A DNA stretch of 58,704 nucleotides from contig CAKNRV010000001.1 of the NCBI GenBank assembly GCA_930991035.1, positions 1-58,704 of the forward strand. Reading direction: 5' to 3'. The translations under genes were made by a program, and so were the position numbers. The DNA is from an uncultured Clostridium sp. Its GTDB lineage: Bacteria > Bacillota > Clostridia > TANB77 > CAG-508. The notes beneath the pieces are model-generated. The model had not been told where the DNA came from. It ran no database searches and saw only the letters and a program-made list of their open reading frames with translations. Within the stretch, counting starts at the first letter, position 1, and the number at the start of each line of letters is the position of its first letter. Below are positions 35,410 through 44,031 of this stretch, piece after piece.

Positions 35410-35435
35410 TTTAATTTATTTTAAAATAAATTAAA
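35410..35435. other. 26-bp perfect AT palindrome upstream of the cupin gene
   Basis: TTTAATTTATTTT followed by its exact reverse complement, centred 95 bp before the cupin start. It could be an operator or a symmetric terminator of the DUF362 transcript; composition makes chance more likely than usual. Confidence 0.4.
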
Positions 35436-35505
35436 CCTATATTGCCATTATATTTACTAGCGTGACAGGCACTAGTTAGTACAAATACAACCTATCTCCA
35501 ATTTT

Positions 35506-36393
35506 CTATTTATCTATATCTATTAATTCATATTCTCTTGTTCCAAACCCTAAATCTGCTGCAGCTTCAATTGTGTGTGTTCCGTGCCTACTTTCCACTC
35601 TTTCCACAAAATGGTCTCTTCCTGGATCTTTTGAGTTATATACTAAATCGATACACGCTTGGTCTATTGCAATTGGGTCTAAACTTGCTAAAATTCCAAT
35701 ATCTTTCATACATGGATCTTCTGCTACTGAACAGCAATCACAATCAACAGACAAGTTGCACATTACATTAATAAATGCAATATTTCCATTAAAATGTTTT
35801 ACTACACTTGATGCAGCATCTGCCATAGACTCTAAAAACTTATCTTGCTCCGGCAAATTATCCCATATTGTATATTGATCCTTCGAGTTTCCTGCTGAAT
35901 GTATCCAAGATTTCCCTTCAGAAGAAGCCACACCAATAGACAACTGTTTTAATGCTCCTCCGTATCCTCCCATAGGATGTCCTTTAAAATGAGATAATAC
36001 TAACATAGAATCATAGTCATTTATATGTTTTCCCACAAAATTCTTTTTTAAAATTTTTCCATTTGGTACTTCCAATTCAACATCTGGACCTTCTTCGTCC
36101 ATAATATCTACATTAAAATATTTTGTCCAATGATGTTCCTCTATTAATTTTTTATGCTTTTCTGTTGTGTTTCTGGCTCCTCCGTATGCTGCGTTGCATT
36201 CAACAACTGTGGCATTTAATTTTTCTACAATTGGTCTTACAAATTCCGGTTTTATATAGTTTTGGTTTCCTTTTTCTCCCGAATGTAGTTTAACAGCAAC
36301 TTTTCCAGGTAAATTGATTCCTAATGTCTCATACATCTTTACAACGCTCTCTGGTGTTATCTCCTTTGTAAAATATACTTTTGCTTTTTCCAT
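35506..36393 (-). CDS. DUF362-domain protein
   Basis: 295 residues from the ATG at 36393, nine bases after AAGG; the ATG at 36402 abuts the SD. DUF362 landmarks: VAVKLHSGEKGNQNYIKPEF, VVECNAAYGGARNTTEKH, LVLSHFKGHPMGGYGGALKQL and DPIAIDQACIDL. Four clustered Cys (CDCCSVAEDPC) in the C-terminal third could bind a metal or cluster, though the classical ferredoxin CxxCxxC repeats of longer DUF362 proteins are absent. Function unsettled for the family. Located between cupin and flavin reductase genes on the same strand. Confidence 0.88.
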   Translation of the reverse strand: MEKAKVYFTKEITPESVVKMYETLGINLPGKVAVKLHSGEKGNQNYIKPEFVRPIVEKLNATVVECNAAYGGARNTTEKHKKLIEEHHWTKYFNVDIMDEEGPDVELEVPNGKILKKNFVGKHINDYDSMLVLSHFKGHPMGGYGGALKQLSIGVASSEGKSWIHSAGNSKDQYTIWDNLPEQDKFLESMADAASSVVKHFNGNIAFINVMCNLSVDCDCCSVAEDPCMKDIGILASLDPIAIDQACIDLVYNSKDPGRDHFVERVESRHGTHTIEAAADLGFGTREYELIDIDK

Positions 36394-36570
36394 ACAAATC
36401 ATCCTTTCTATTTTAAAAATTATTTTTTGGCTCTAAACTAATTATGAATAATTTTCAATATATTAAACAAATAATTAATTACTTAAATTCATATTATTTT
36501 ATATCACTTAAAGTTTACTCTAAGTCAATAGATTTTATTTATTATTTAAGAATTATTATTTTTTATTACG

Positions 36571-36605
36571 AAGACCCTACGAACTACAATGTTTCGTAGG
36601 GCCTT
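36571..36605. terminator. Hairpin after the flavin reductase gene
   Basis: Arms CCCTACGA (36575-36582) and TCGTAGGG (36594-36601), extended by AAG / CTT, with an 11-nt loop; T-rich sequence on both sides. About 90 bases past the stop at 36698. The rest of 36403-36697 is AT-rich and holds nothing I can name. Confidence 0.6.
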
Positions 36606-36697
36606 ATGTATAACTTAAATTTTATTATATGTTTTTCAATTATATCATATACATACTATAAGTTTTTTATATAATTCTTTCTAGTACTTGACAATAT

Positions 36698-37270
36698 CTA
36701 CTTATTCATAAACTTCATTCCACTGTTCCAAGCTTGACCAACTTTTTCTCCTATTTTATAATATCCATTTTGGAATTGGTCGAATACAAAAGCATTTAAT
36801 TTGGTTGGATCTACTTTTCCACTTTCGTCAAGCACATTTTCGTCTGCTAAAACATTAACAATTTCACCAATAACTCTAAATCCAAATTCATCATTTTGAA
36901 TTTTAGCTACTTTACATTCTAATGTGATAGGATATTCTTCAATTACTGGTGCATCTACTCTTGTACTTTTTGTAGCATGCATATTTGTTCTTTCAAACTT
37001 GTCTTCCATTGTATTTCCAGAAGCTGTTCCGAAAAAGTCAGATTCTTCCAAATGTGCTACATCTGCAACACTTATTGTAAATGCTCCTCTTTTCTTTATA
37101 TTTTCTGCTGTTTTATGTGTTTCTGTTATATTTAATGCTACTTTATTGTTGTCACAAATTCCTCCCCAAGCCATATTCATAACATCTACTTTGTCATTGT
37201 CTCCATAAGTTGCAATCATTAAAACTGGCATTGGAAATAAAAATGGTTTTACTCCTAAATCTTTTTTCAT
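36698..37270 (-). CDS. Flavin reductase-like FMN-binding protein (flavoredoxin type)
   Basis: 190 residues with the split-barrel flavin reductase fold: N-terminal FLFPMPVLMIATYG, MNMAWGGICDNNKVALNIT, KTAENIKKRGAFTISVAD, and the SDFFGTASGN loop contacting FMN. Proteins of this group pass electrons between NAD(P)H or iron-sulfur partners and flavins in anaerobes. It is a single gene with a strong SD (AAAGGAGG) and a hairpin downstream. Substrate unknown. Confidence 0.9.
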   Translation of the reverse strand: MKKDLGVKPFLFPMPVLMIATYGDNDKVDVMNMAWGGICDNNKVALNITETHKTAENIKKRGAFTISVADVAHLEESDFFGTASGNTMEDKFERTNMHATKSTRVDAPVIEEYPITLECKVAKIQNDEFGFRVIGEIVNVLADENVLDESGKVDPTKLNAFVFDQFQNGYYKIGEKVGQAWNSGMKFMNK

Positions 37271-37368
37271 ACAAAATTCCTCCTTTGAATTTATAAATTT
37301 TAAATTACGTTTATACTATATCATAAAAAACAAAATTGTACCATAGTTTTTTTCATTTATTTACTCCA

Positions 37369-37432
37369 GGAGGAGTGTCCAAAATGTTCAAAAACTTGAA
37401 CAAATAGGAGTGTCCCTTTTGTCCAAGTTCTT
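37369..37432. repeat. Dispersed GGAGTGTCC palindromes, one and a half units
   Basis: Two GGAGTGTCC cores, with the arms AACTTGAAC and the diverged GTCCAAGTT, sit between the start of the flavin reductase gene and the stop of the P-type ATPase gene. Same family as 5957-6135. Likely ends the ATPase transcript. Confidence 0.7.
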
Positions 37433-37434
37433 TC

Positions 37435-39282
37435 TTAATTAATATTTTTAACTCTCAAAGCTCTCAATGCATTTAAAATAGCAATAATCGAAATTCCTAC
37501 GTCTGCAAATACTGCTTGCCACATACTTGATAATCCAAATGCAGTTAATATTAAAACTAAAACTTTAACAGCTATTGCAAATATAATGTTTTCTTTTACT
37601 ATTCGCATTGTCTTTTTTGATAATTTCATTGCACTAATTATTTTTGAAGGTTGGTCTGTCATAATAACAATGTCTGCTGCCTCTATTGCGCTGTCTGCTC
37701 CCAGTCCTCCCATAGCAATTCCTATATCTGCCATAGCAAGTACTGGCGCATCATTAATTCCGTCTCCGACAAATGCTAGCTTACCCTTTGGTGATTTTGT
37801 TTTTAGCAATTCTTCTACTTTTTCTACTTTTCCATCTGGCAATAATTCTGTATAAACTTTATCAATTCCTAATTCTTTAGCAACAGCTTCTCCTATATTT
37901 TTTCTATCTCCTGTAAGCATTACAGTTTGTTTAATATTGTTTTTCTTTAATTCATCTATTGTTCTTTTTGCATCTTCTTTTATTTTATCTGCAATTACGA
38001 TATGCCCAACATATTTTCCATCTATTGCAACATATACAACACTTCCAATATGTGTACATTTTTCATATTCAATGCCTTTTTCATTCATTAATTTTTCATT
38101 TCCAGCAAGTACATTTTGGTTACCAATTTTGGCTTCAATTCCCTTTCCAGAAATTTCTTGCGAATCTACAATTTGTTTTTCGTCAATTGTCTCTTTATAT
38201 GATTTTTTTATTGACTTAGCAATAGGATGATTAGAATAATATTCCGCATATGCAGCTATTTTTAATAACTCTTCTTTACTAATTCCAATTGGTTCAACAT
38301 TTTGTACTTCAAAAACTCCTTCTGTTAAAGTACCAGTTTTATCAAATACCATTATTTCTGCATTTGATAATGCTTCTAAATAGTTACTGCCTTTTACAAG
38401 TACTCCCATTTTAGAAGCTCCTCCAATACCACCAAAGAAACTTAGAGGTATTGAAATTACTAATGCACAAGGGCAAGATACAACTAAGAATGACAAAGCT
38501 CTATATAGCCAATCTTGGAAATCTGCTCCTTCTATGACTAGTGGTGGCACTATTGCAAGAATCACGGCAATAATCACTACAATCGGTGTATAATATGCTG
38601 CAAATTTTGTAATAAAGTTTTCTGATTTTGTTTTTTTACTACTTGCATTTTCTACTAAATCTAATATTTTACTTACGGTTGATTCTCCAAATTCTTTGGT
38701 TACCTCTACTTTTATAACACCACTTAAGTTAATGCATCCACTAAGTACTTGTTCTCCTTCTTGTACTTCTCTTGGTACTGATTCTCCTGTTAATGCTTTT
38801 GTATCCAATGTAGTTTTTCCATCAATAACTACTCCATCTAGTGGAACTTTTTCTCCCGGCTTTATAATTATGCTATTTCCTATCTTTACTTCACTTGGAT
38901 CTACTTTTTCTTCTTTTCCATCTCTAACCACATTAGCGTAGTCTGGTCTAATATCCATTAAACTAGCAATAGATTTTCTTGATTTATCTACAGCATAGTC
39001 TTGGAATAATTCTCCTACTTGATAAAATAGCATTACAGCAACTGCTTCTGGAAATTCGCCAATTGCAAATGCTCCTAAAGTAGCTATTGACATTAGAAAG
39101 TTTTCGTCAAAAATTTTGCCTTTAAAAATATTTCTTACCGCTTTTCGTAAAATTTCAAATCCTACAATAAGATAGCTGACAATAAATATACCGTTGTTTA
39201 TCCATACCTTTTGAAATTTTACAAGCATCGCAAATAAGAATAGTACAAAAGCAATTATTATTTTAATTCCATCCTTTTTCAT
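37435..39282 (-). CDS. Heavy-metal-translocating P-type ATPase (Cd/Zn/Co type)
   Basis: 615 residues. P1B ATPase exporting soft divalent metals. CPC metal motif in SCPCALVISIP, phosphorylation site DKTGTLT, TGES hinge, HP motif SNHPIAKS and GDGINDAP are all present. The N-terminal soluble metal-binding domain of typical ZntA/CadA is missing; it is encoded separately by the 73-residue HMA gene directly upstream. With the CadC-type repressor at 39684 this forms a metal-resistance operon. CPC plus a CadC regulator favours Cd/Zn/Pb over Cu. SD GAAAGG, ATG. Confidence 0.94.
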   Translation of the reverse strand: MKKDGIKIIIAFVLFLFAMLVKFQKVWINNGIFIVSYLIVGFEILRKAVRNIFKGKIFDENFLMSIATLGAFAIGEFPEAVAVMLFYQVGELFQDYAVDKSRKSIASLMDIRPDYANVVRDGKEEKVDPSEVKIGNSIIIKPGEKVPLDGVVIDGKTTLDTKALTGESVPREVQEGEQVLSGCINLSGVIKVEVTKEFGESTVSKILDLVENASSKKTKSENFITKFAAYYTPIVVIIAVILAIVPPLVIEGADFQDWLYRALSFLVVSCPCALVISIPLSFFGGIGGASKMGVLVKGSNYLEALSNAEIMVFDKTGTLTEGVFEVQNVEPIGISKEELLKIAAYAEYYSNHPIAKSIKKSYKETIDEKQIVDSQEISGKGIEAKIGNQNVLAGNEKLMNEKGIEYEKCTHIGSVVYVAIDGKYVGHIVIADKIKEDAKRTIDELKKNNIKQTVMLTGDRKNIGEAVAKELGIDKVYTELLPDGKVEKVEELLKTKSPKGKLAFVGDGINDAPVLAMADIGIAMGGLGADSAIEAADIVIMTDQPSKIISAMKLSKKTMRIVKENIIFAIAVKVLVLILTAFGLSSMWQAVFADVGISIIAILNALRALRVKNIN

Positions 39283-39309
39283 AAACTTGCATCCTTTCTT
39301 ATCCTAATT

Positions 39310-39531
39310 TTAAATTTCTTGTAATTCCACATCTGGCTCTTCTCTTTTAATCACTTTTCTTATTTTTTTCATAATTTCTTCTTTATTACTAGCATCATAA
39401 TCTATTTCCATTCTTTCTGTCATAAAGCTAATGTTTACACTTTCTACACCATCTACTTTCTGAATAGCCCTTTCTAATTCAGCTGCACAATTTGCACAAT
39501 CTAATCCTTTTATTTTAAATTTACAACACAT
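39310..39531 (-). CDS. Small heavy-metal-associated (HMA) protein
   Basis: 73 residues, one ferredoxin-like HMA domain. The motif GLDCANCAAELERAI holds the CxxC metal site, followed by VDGVESVNISFMTERMEID. An additional Cys pair at the N-terminus (MCCKFKI) may add thiol ligands. It acts as a soluble metal chaperone or as the detached metal-binding domain of the ATPase 27 bp downstream. The acidic end and DCANC sequence are typical of Zn/Cd pumps. SD GGGAGG, ATG. Confidence 0.92.
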   Translation of the reverse strand: MCCKFKIKGLDCANCAAELERAIQKVDGVESVNISFMTERMEIDYDASNKEEIMKKIRKVIKREEPDVELQEI

Positions 39532-39586
39532 TTTCGATTCCTCCCTTTTAATCTTTTATTATAATTTTATTATTTTGTATAAGTAG

Positions 39587-39657
39587 TTCCACGTGGTAGA
39601 CCTGTTTTTTATTCGAATACTTGGAGAATACAAAATAGGTCTACCAGCAAGATGGAA
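39587..39657 (-). terminator. Long hairpin between the ArsR-type gene and the HMA gene
   Basis: TGGTAGACCT (39594-39603) pairs with AGGTCTACCA (39637-39646), reinforced by TTCCA / TGGAA outside and a weaker inner stem. It falls inside the metal operon, 27 bases after the repressor stop, so it may lower ATPase expression relative to the repressor. No known metal riboswitch signature is seen. Confidence 0.6.
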
Positions 39658-39683
39658 CGGACTCATAACGATAAAATAAGAAA

Positions 39684-40046
39684 TTATGTTCTATGCTCTA
39701 TATGCTCTACTCCCACTTCAAATACTTGTTTTACATGTTCGTCATCAAGCATATAATACACTTCTTTTCCATCTCTTCTGCATTTTACAATACCCATTCT
39801 TCTTAATGTCCCTAATTGATGTGAAATAGAAGATTTACTCATTTCTAATACATTTGCAATATCGCATACACACATCTCATTTTCATCTAAGGCAAATAAG
39901 ATTTTTGTTCTTGTGGTATCACCAATTATTTTAAAAAACTCTGCTAGTTTATTAAATACATCTTGATTTGGCATTTTTGCAAGCGTTTTATTTACTACAT
40001 CTTGATGTATTATATTACAGTCACATATAAATTCATTTTTTGACAT
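39684..40046 (-). CDS. ArsR/CadC-type metal-sensing repressor
   Basis: 120 residues, winged-helix ArsR family. The recognition helix MSKSSISHQLGTLRRMGIV and the metal-site motif ELCVCD-equivalent ENEMCVCDIAN (alpha3 site) are present. An N-terminal ICDCNIIHQDVV adds Cys ligands as in CadC, pointing to Cd/Pb/Zn sensing. Metal binding would release operator DNA and induce the ATPase. First gene of the operon, with a well-formed promoter and two operators just upstream (40091-40146). SD AAGGAGG, ATG. Confidence 0.93.
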   Translation of the reverse strand: MSKNEFICDCNIIHQDVVNKTLAKMPNQDVFNKLAEFFKIIGDTTRTKILFALDENEMCVCDIANVLEMSKSSISHQLGTLRRMGIVKCRRDGKEVYYMLDDEHVKQVFEVGVEHIEHRT

Positions 40047-40090
40047 TTGTACTTTCCTCCTTTTTAGATTTATTTATAATTACATTTTTA

Positions 40091-40146
40091 GTTGAGTATT
40101 TATTCAACTTTAGTATATTATAGTTGAATGTTTATTCAATTGTCAA
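40091..40146 (-). promoter_or_regulatory. Sigma-A promoter with two CadC/CzrA-type operators
   Basis: -35 TTGACA (40146-40141) and -10 TATAAT (40122-40117) are 18 bp apart. The dyad TTGAATAAACATTCAA fills the spacer (40123-40140) and a second, TTGAATAAATACTCAA, lies downstream (40091-40108), 32 bp centre to centre. The sequence matches the TTGAATAAA...TTCAA operators of CadC/CzrA repressors, so repression by promoter occlusion is expected. Confidence 0.85.
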
Positions 40147-40233
40147 TAGTTTTTTTAAAAAATTTTTTGTTCTTTGATATGCATCATAAAAGCAGGTTAT
40201 TCACAACTAATAACCTGCTTTCTCTCTAATTTG

Positions 40234-41931
40234 TTATGCCATCGCATCTAAGTTTGCTTGTCTTTTTATTTTTCCAGTTGTTGTTTTAATTAGTGGCTCT
40301 TCTGAAAGAATTATTCCTCTAATTGCTTTATATTTTGGCATTATTGCATTTATATCTTTTATTTTGTCAGATAACACTTTGCGTATTTCTTCGTTAGTTT
40401 CTACCTTATACGCCTCTTTCATAATTTCTCTATCAAATATAATTTTTACATTTATTTTGATATCTTCTTTATCTTCAGATTGTTGTTTTCCGAATATAAA
40501 AGATTCTTTTACTCCTTCAATTTTATTTACTAAATTTTCCATTTCTTCTGGGAATATGTTTTTACCATTCTTTAAAACAATAACGCTTTTCTTTCTTCCA
40601 CAAATAAATATGTATCCATCTTCGTCTATTTTGGCTAAATCACCTGTTGCAAGCCATCCAGCACTAAGTACTTCCTCTGTTGCTTTTTTATCTCCATAAT
40701 ATCCAAGCATAACATTTGGTCCTTTTACTACAAGCTCTCCCATTCCTTCTTCGTTTGGATCTTCTATTCTTGCTTGTACATTTGGTAATGCTTTTCCTAT
40801 TGAGCCTACTCTAAACTCTTCATTAGTTTCACAGCCTATTACTGGAGAACTTTCTGTTAGGCCATATCCTTGACATAAATTAATACCCCAATCTCTAAAT
40901 GCATTTTCTACTTCTGGGTCTAGCGCAGCTGCCCCACTAATAAATAGACGTATACATCCACCAAAAATACTATGAATATCCTTGAATATTTCTTTCTTCT
41001 CTGCCATTGTTTTATTTCTATTTGCTTCCATTAGTTTCTTTACTGCTTCTAGTTTTCCTTGTTTTTCAAGACCTTTTAAAATAGTTTTATACATACTTTC
41101 GTAGATTGCAGGAACAAAGCAAGCAAAAGTAATCTTGTATTCATTCAAGTTTTCTACTATGTGTCTAATTCCTTCACAGAAATATCTTTCTGCTCCTATG
41201 TATAGGGAATATAACATACCTGTTGTACATTCAAACACATGGTGCAATGGTAAGAATGATAATATTCTATCACTTGAATTTACATCTAATATAGAAGCAA
41301 AATCCATTACATTAGAAACTAAATTTCTATGGCATAATGCTACTACTTTTGATTTTGATGTAGTTCCTGAAGTAAATAACATAATTTGCATTTCTTCTGG
41401 ATTTATTTTAGCGTCTAAAAATTCTCTGTTTCCATGTTCAACTAACTTTCTTCCTGTTTCTATTAATTCTTTTTGTGAATATACTCCTTCAATATTTGCT
41501 TCTAAATCCATTGAAATTAGATGTTTTAATTTGTTTTTTTCACTATATTTAATTTTTTCAAGAATCTCTTGATACTTTTGAGAATAGAAAATTGCTTCTA
41601 CTTCTGATCTTTCTATTACCTCTTCCAACTCATTTGCTGGTAAAGATTTATCAATTGGAACAACAATTCCTGTACCACAGACAACCGATAAATACGAAAG
41701 TTCCCACTCATACCTATTTTCTCCAATAACAGCTATTCTTTTATCTTTTAGTCCCAAATCAATTAGAGCAGTACCTAAATAATTTATCATATCTCTTATT
41801 TCTTTGTGCGTATATGTTTTGTATTTTCCCTCTCCTATTTTTATTGTATAACCAGGTCTATCTCCATAAAGTTCTCCTGTTTTATTTAACATATCTTTTA
41901 AATCTGTAACTTTTAATACTTCTTTATTCAT
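40234..41931 (-). CDS. Long-chain acyl-CoA synthetase / AMP-forming ligase
   Basis: 565 residues. ANL-superfamily adenylating enzyme: P-loop LFTSGTTSKSKVVALCHRN (A3), YGLTESSP (A5), TGDLAKIDEDGYIFICGRKKSVIVLKNGKNI (A7-A8) and the catalytic Lys in TTTGKIKR (A10). The LHHVFEC and FVPAIYES regions resemble FadD-type fatty acyl-CoA synthetases. Activates a fatty acid with ATP and CoA. A single-gene unit between hairpins. SD CGGAGG, ATG. Chain-length preference is not readable. Confidence 0.9.
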   Translation of the reverse strand: MNKEVLKVTDLKDMLNKTGELYGDRPGYTIKIGEGKYKTYTHKEIRDMINYLGTALIDLGLKDKRIAVIGENRYEWELSYLSVVCGTGIVVPIDKSLPANELEEVIERSEVEAIFYSQKYQEILEKIKYSEKNKLKHLISMDLEANIEGVYSQKELIETGRKLVEHGNREFLDAKINPEEMQIMLFTSGTTSKSKVVALCHRNLVSNVMDFASILDVNSSDRILSFLPLHHVFECTTGMLYSLYIGAERYFCEGIRHIVENLNEYKITFACFVPAIYESMYKTILKGLEKQGKLEAVKKLMEANRNKTMAEKKEIFKDIHSIFGGCIRLFISGAAALDPEVENAFRDWGINLCQGYGLTESSPVIGCETNEEFRVGSIGKALPNVQARIEDPNEEGMGELVVKGPNVMLGYYGDKKATEEVLSAGWLATGDLAKIDEDGYIFICGRKKSVIVLKNGKNIFPEEMENLVNKIEGVKESFIFGKQQSEDKEDIKINVKIIFDREIMKEAYKVETNEEIRKVLSDKIKDINAIMPKYKAIRGIILSEEPLIKTTTGKIKRQANLDAMA

Positions 41932-41960
41932 TTTATTTCCTCCGTTTTTTAATTTTCATA

Positions 41961-42000
41961 AAATATGACATATATATTATTCTTTATATATGTCATATTT
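41961..42000. terminator. 16-bp hairpin between the DUF1294 and acyl-CoA ligase genes
   Basis: Arms 41961-41976 (AAATATGACATATATA) and 41985-42000 are perfectly complementary with an 8-nt loop. It lies 43 bases after the stop of the upstream minus-strand gene. The T-tract is weak, so the terminator call is tentative. Confidence 0.55.
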
Positions 42001-42042
42001 CCTACTAATTTGACTAACCGTTCATTTTTTCTATGTTCTATT

Positions 42043-42327
42043 CTATTTAATAAAATCATTCCATACTGAAAAAATTAGTATTATCTGTAATATTAAAATT
42101 ACTGGAAAACCAATAAAAAATCTAAGTTTTTTAGTTTTATGCCTGAATGTGTACATTCCAGCAATAGCTCCTATGCTTCCTCCAATAAGCGCAAGAATAA
42201 ACAAAGTTTGCTCCGGTATTCTCCATCTGCCGTATTTTGCTTTTCTTTTATCTATATACATAGCTAAAAACGATATTAAATTAATTGCAATTAGGTAAAT
42301 TATACAGTATTTTATTATATCTTCCAT
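42043..42327 (-). CDS. DUF1294 membrane protein
   Basis: 94 residues with three hydrophobic segments (about 8-23, 40-58, 72-90). The DUF1294 signature is clear: MYIDKRKAKYGRWRIPE then LIGGSIGAIAGMYTFRHKTKK. Some homologues are fused to cold-shock domains; this is the stand-alone form. Function unknown. It follows the flippase gene by 12 bp, so it is probably cotranscribed with it. SD TAGGAG, ATG. Confidence 0.9.
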   Translation of the reverse strand: MEDIIKYCIIYLIAINLISFLAMYIDKRKAKYGRWRIPEQTLFILALIGGSIGAIAGMYTFRHKTKKLRFFIGFPVILILQIILIFSVWNDFIK

Positions 42328-42338
42328 ATTAACTCCTA

Positions 42339-43997
42339 TTACTTTAGTGGTTCTCTCTCCTCTTTATAAATCTTAAGCCTAACAAGTACATCATATATTT
42401 TTGTTCCATATGGAATCATTAAAATATCTTCTTTTGTAAGAGCTTTTGTAAATAATATTAATAAACAATATGAAACTGCTCCTATTACAATAGAAATTAG
42501 TGTACTTATTGTATTTCCAAGGAACGAATTAAATAAATTGTAACTAAAGTATACAATTATTCCCATTCCTAATCCAGAAAGTACAGGTTTTAGAACGTGT
42601 GCTTTGAATGTAATATGCATTTTTACACATCTGTTTAATACTGCATAACAAATTAAAAATACTATAATTTGATATACAAATGAGCTTATTGCTGCTCCAT
42701 ATATACCTATATTTCTGTAGCTGATTAATATCATATTTAATATAAACTTTATAACAGCTCCAAGTCCAGCAGCAATTGCTGGTATTTTTGATTGATTTAC
42801 TCCATATAATCCACCAGTCATAGTCTGCGTAAGCGCTGTAAATATCATAGATATTGATGCTATCTGCATAACGCCCGCACCATCAGATGCTGTTGGATAA
42901 ATCATACTTAATATTGGTTGAGCTAATACTATAAAACCTAAAGCGCAAGGAATTATAATTATTAGTGATGCAAAGAATGAGAATGATAATCTTCTTGACG
43001 CTGTTTTCTTATCTTTTTTAGCTAGTGCTTCAGACACTGCTGGAACTAATGCAGTAGAAAATGCTAAATTTATTGCAAGTGGGAAACTAACTAAAGTATC
43101 TACTTTAGATAATATTCCTGTTGCAGACATAGCAATCTGCTCTAATGCTTCTTTTGAGCTTTCTACATCGCTGTATGCAATCTGCATACAATTGCTTACA
43201 GTTGCTGTATCAATTACTCCACTGATTACAGAAATTAAAGAACTTACTGTAATTGGTATAGAAATTCCAAGAATTGTCTTTAGTAATTCTTTATTAGATT
43301 TTTTCTTTTCTGGTGACACTATCGAGTCAGAAGTATTTAATTTATTATGTTTATAGTATCTAAGTAAATATACGAATGTTATTACTATTGCACAGGTTGT
43401 AGATAAATTACCTGCCGCTGCCATTATATATGTATCTTTTCCAATACAAGCATATACAAATGTTATTGATAATACACAGTTTAAAAATTGTTCCAATGTT
43501 TGTGATACACTTGTTGGTTTCATATCTTGCTGTCCTGAAAAATATCCTCTATACACAGCAGACATTGCAACAAATACTATTGCTGGTGACAATACTTTCA
43601 TAACATAAGCTACATCTGGAACATTTAATATATTGTTTGCTATAAAATCTGCTCCAAAGAATAGCGCTAGCGAAAGTACCAATCCAAGAGTTGTAAAGAA
43701 TCTAAAAGCAACTACAAATATTCTTTGAGCTCCTTTTGTATCACCTATTGCAATTCTTTCTGATACTAGCTTTGATATAACACTAGGAATTCCTATTGAA
43801 GATAGAGTTAATAGTAATGCATAGATTTGATAACCAGCTGAATAATACCCTAATCCCGTATCTCCAAAGCCTGGAATATTAGTTATAACCAATTTATATA
43901 TAAGGCCTAATACTTTTATTAATAACTGTGAACATATTAGTATTACAACGTTTTTCATAAAAGAATTAGCCTTTTTCTTAAACCTATTTCCTTTCAA
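42339..43997 (-). CDS. Oligosaccharide/lipid II flippase (SpoVB/MATE-like MOP superfamily)
   Basis: 552 residues with about 14 transmembrane helices. The N-terminal LLIKVLGLIYKLVITNIPG and GLGYYSAGYQIYALLLTLSSIGIP, and YFSGQQDMKPTSVSQTLEQF in the middle, match the SpoVB / polysaccharide-export subgroup (Bacillus YtgP/SpoVB). It flips undecaprenyl-linked saccharides or lipid II across the membrane. Start is TTG at 43997 with AGGAG eight bases upstream. Followed by DUF1294 and preceded by an ATP-grasp gene, consistent with an envelope-polymer operon. Confidence 0.9.
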   Translation of the reverse strand: MKGNRFKKKANSFMKNVVILICSQLLIKVLGLIYKLVITNIPGFGDTGLGYYSAGYQIYALLLTLSSIGIPSVISKLVSERIAIGDTKGAQRIFVVAFRFFTTLGLVLSLALFFGADFIANNILNVPDVAYVMKVLSPAIVFVAMSAVYRGYFSGQQDMKPTSVSQTLEQFLNCVLSITFVYACIGKDTYIMAAAGNLSTTCAIVITFVYLLRYYKHNKLNTSDSIVSPEKKKSNKELLKTILGISIPITVSSLISVISGVIDTATVSNCMQIAYSDVESSKEALEQIAMSATGILSKVDTLVSFPLAINLAFSTALVPAVSEALAKKDKKTASRRLSFSFFASLIIIIPCALGFIVLAQPILSMIYPTASDGAGVMQIASISMIFTALTQTMTGGLYGVNQSKIPAIAAGLGAVIKFILNMILISYRNIGIYGAAISSFVYQIIVFLICYAVLNRCVKMHITFKAHVLKPVLSGLGMGIIVYFSYNLFNSFLGNTISTLISIVIGAVSYCLLILFTKALTKEDILMIPYGTKIYDVLVRLKIYKEEREPLK

Positions 43998-44031
43998 AAT
44001 TTTTTCTCCTATTATTAGTATATTTTATAAA

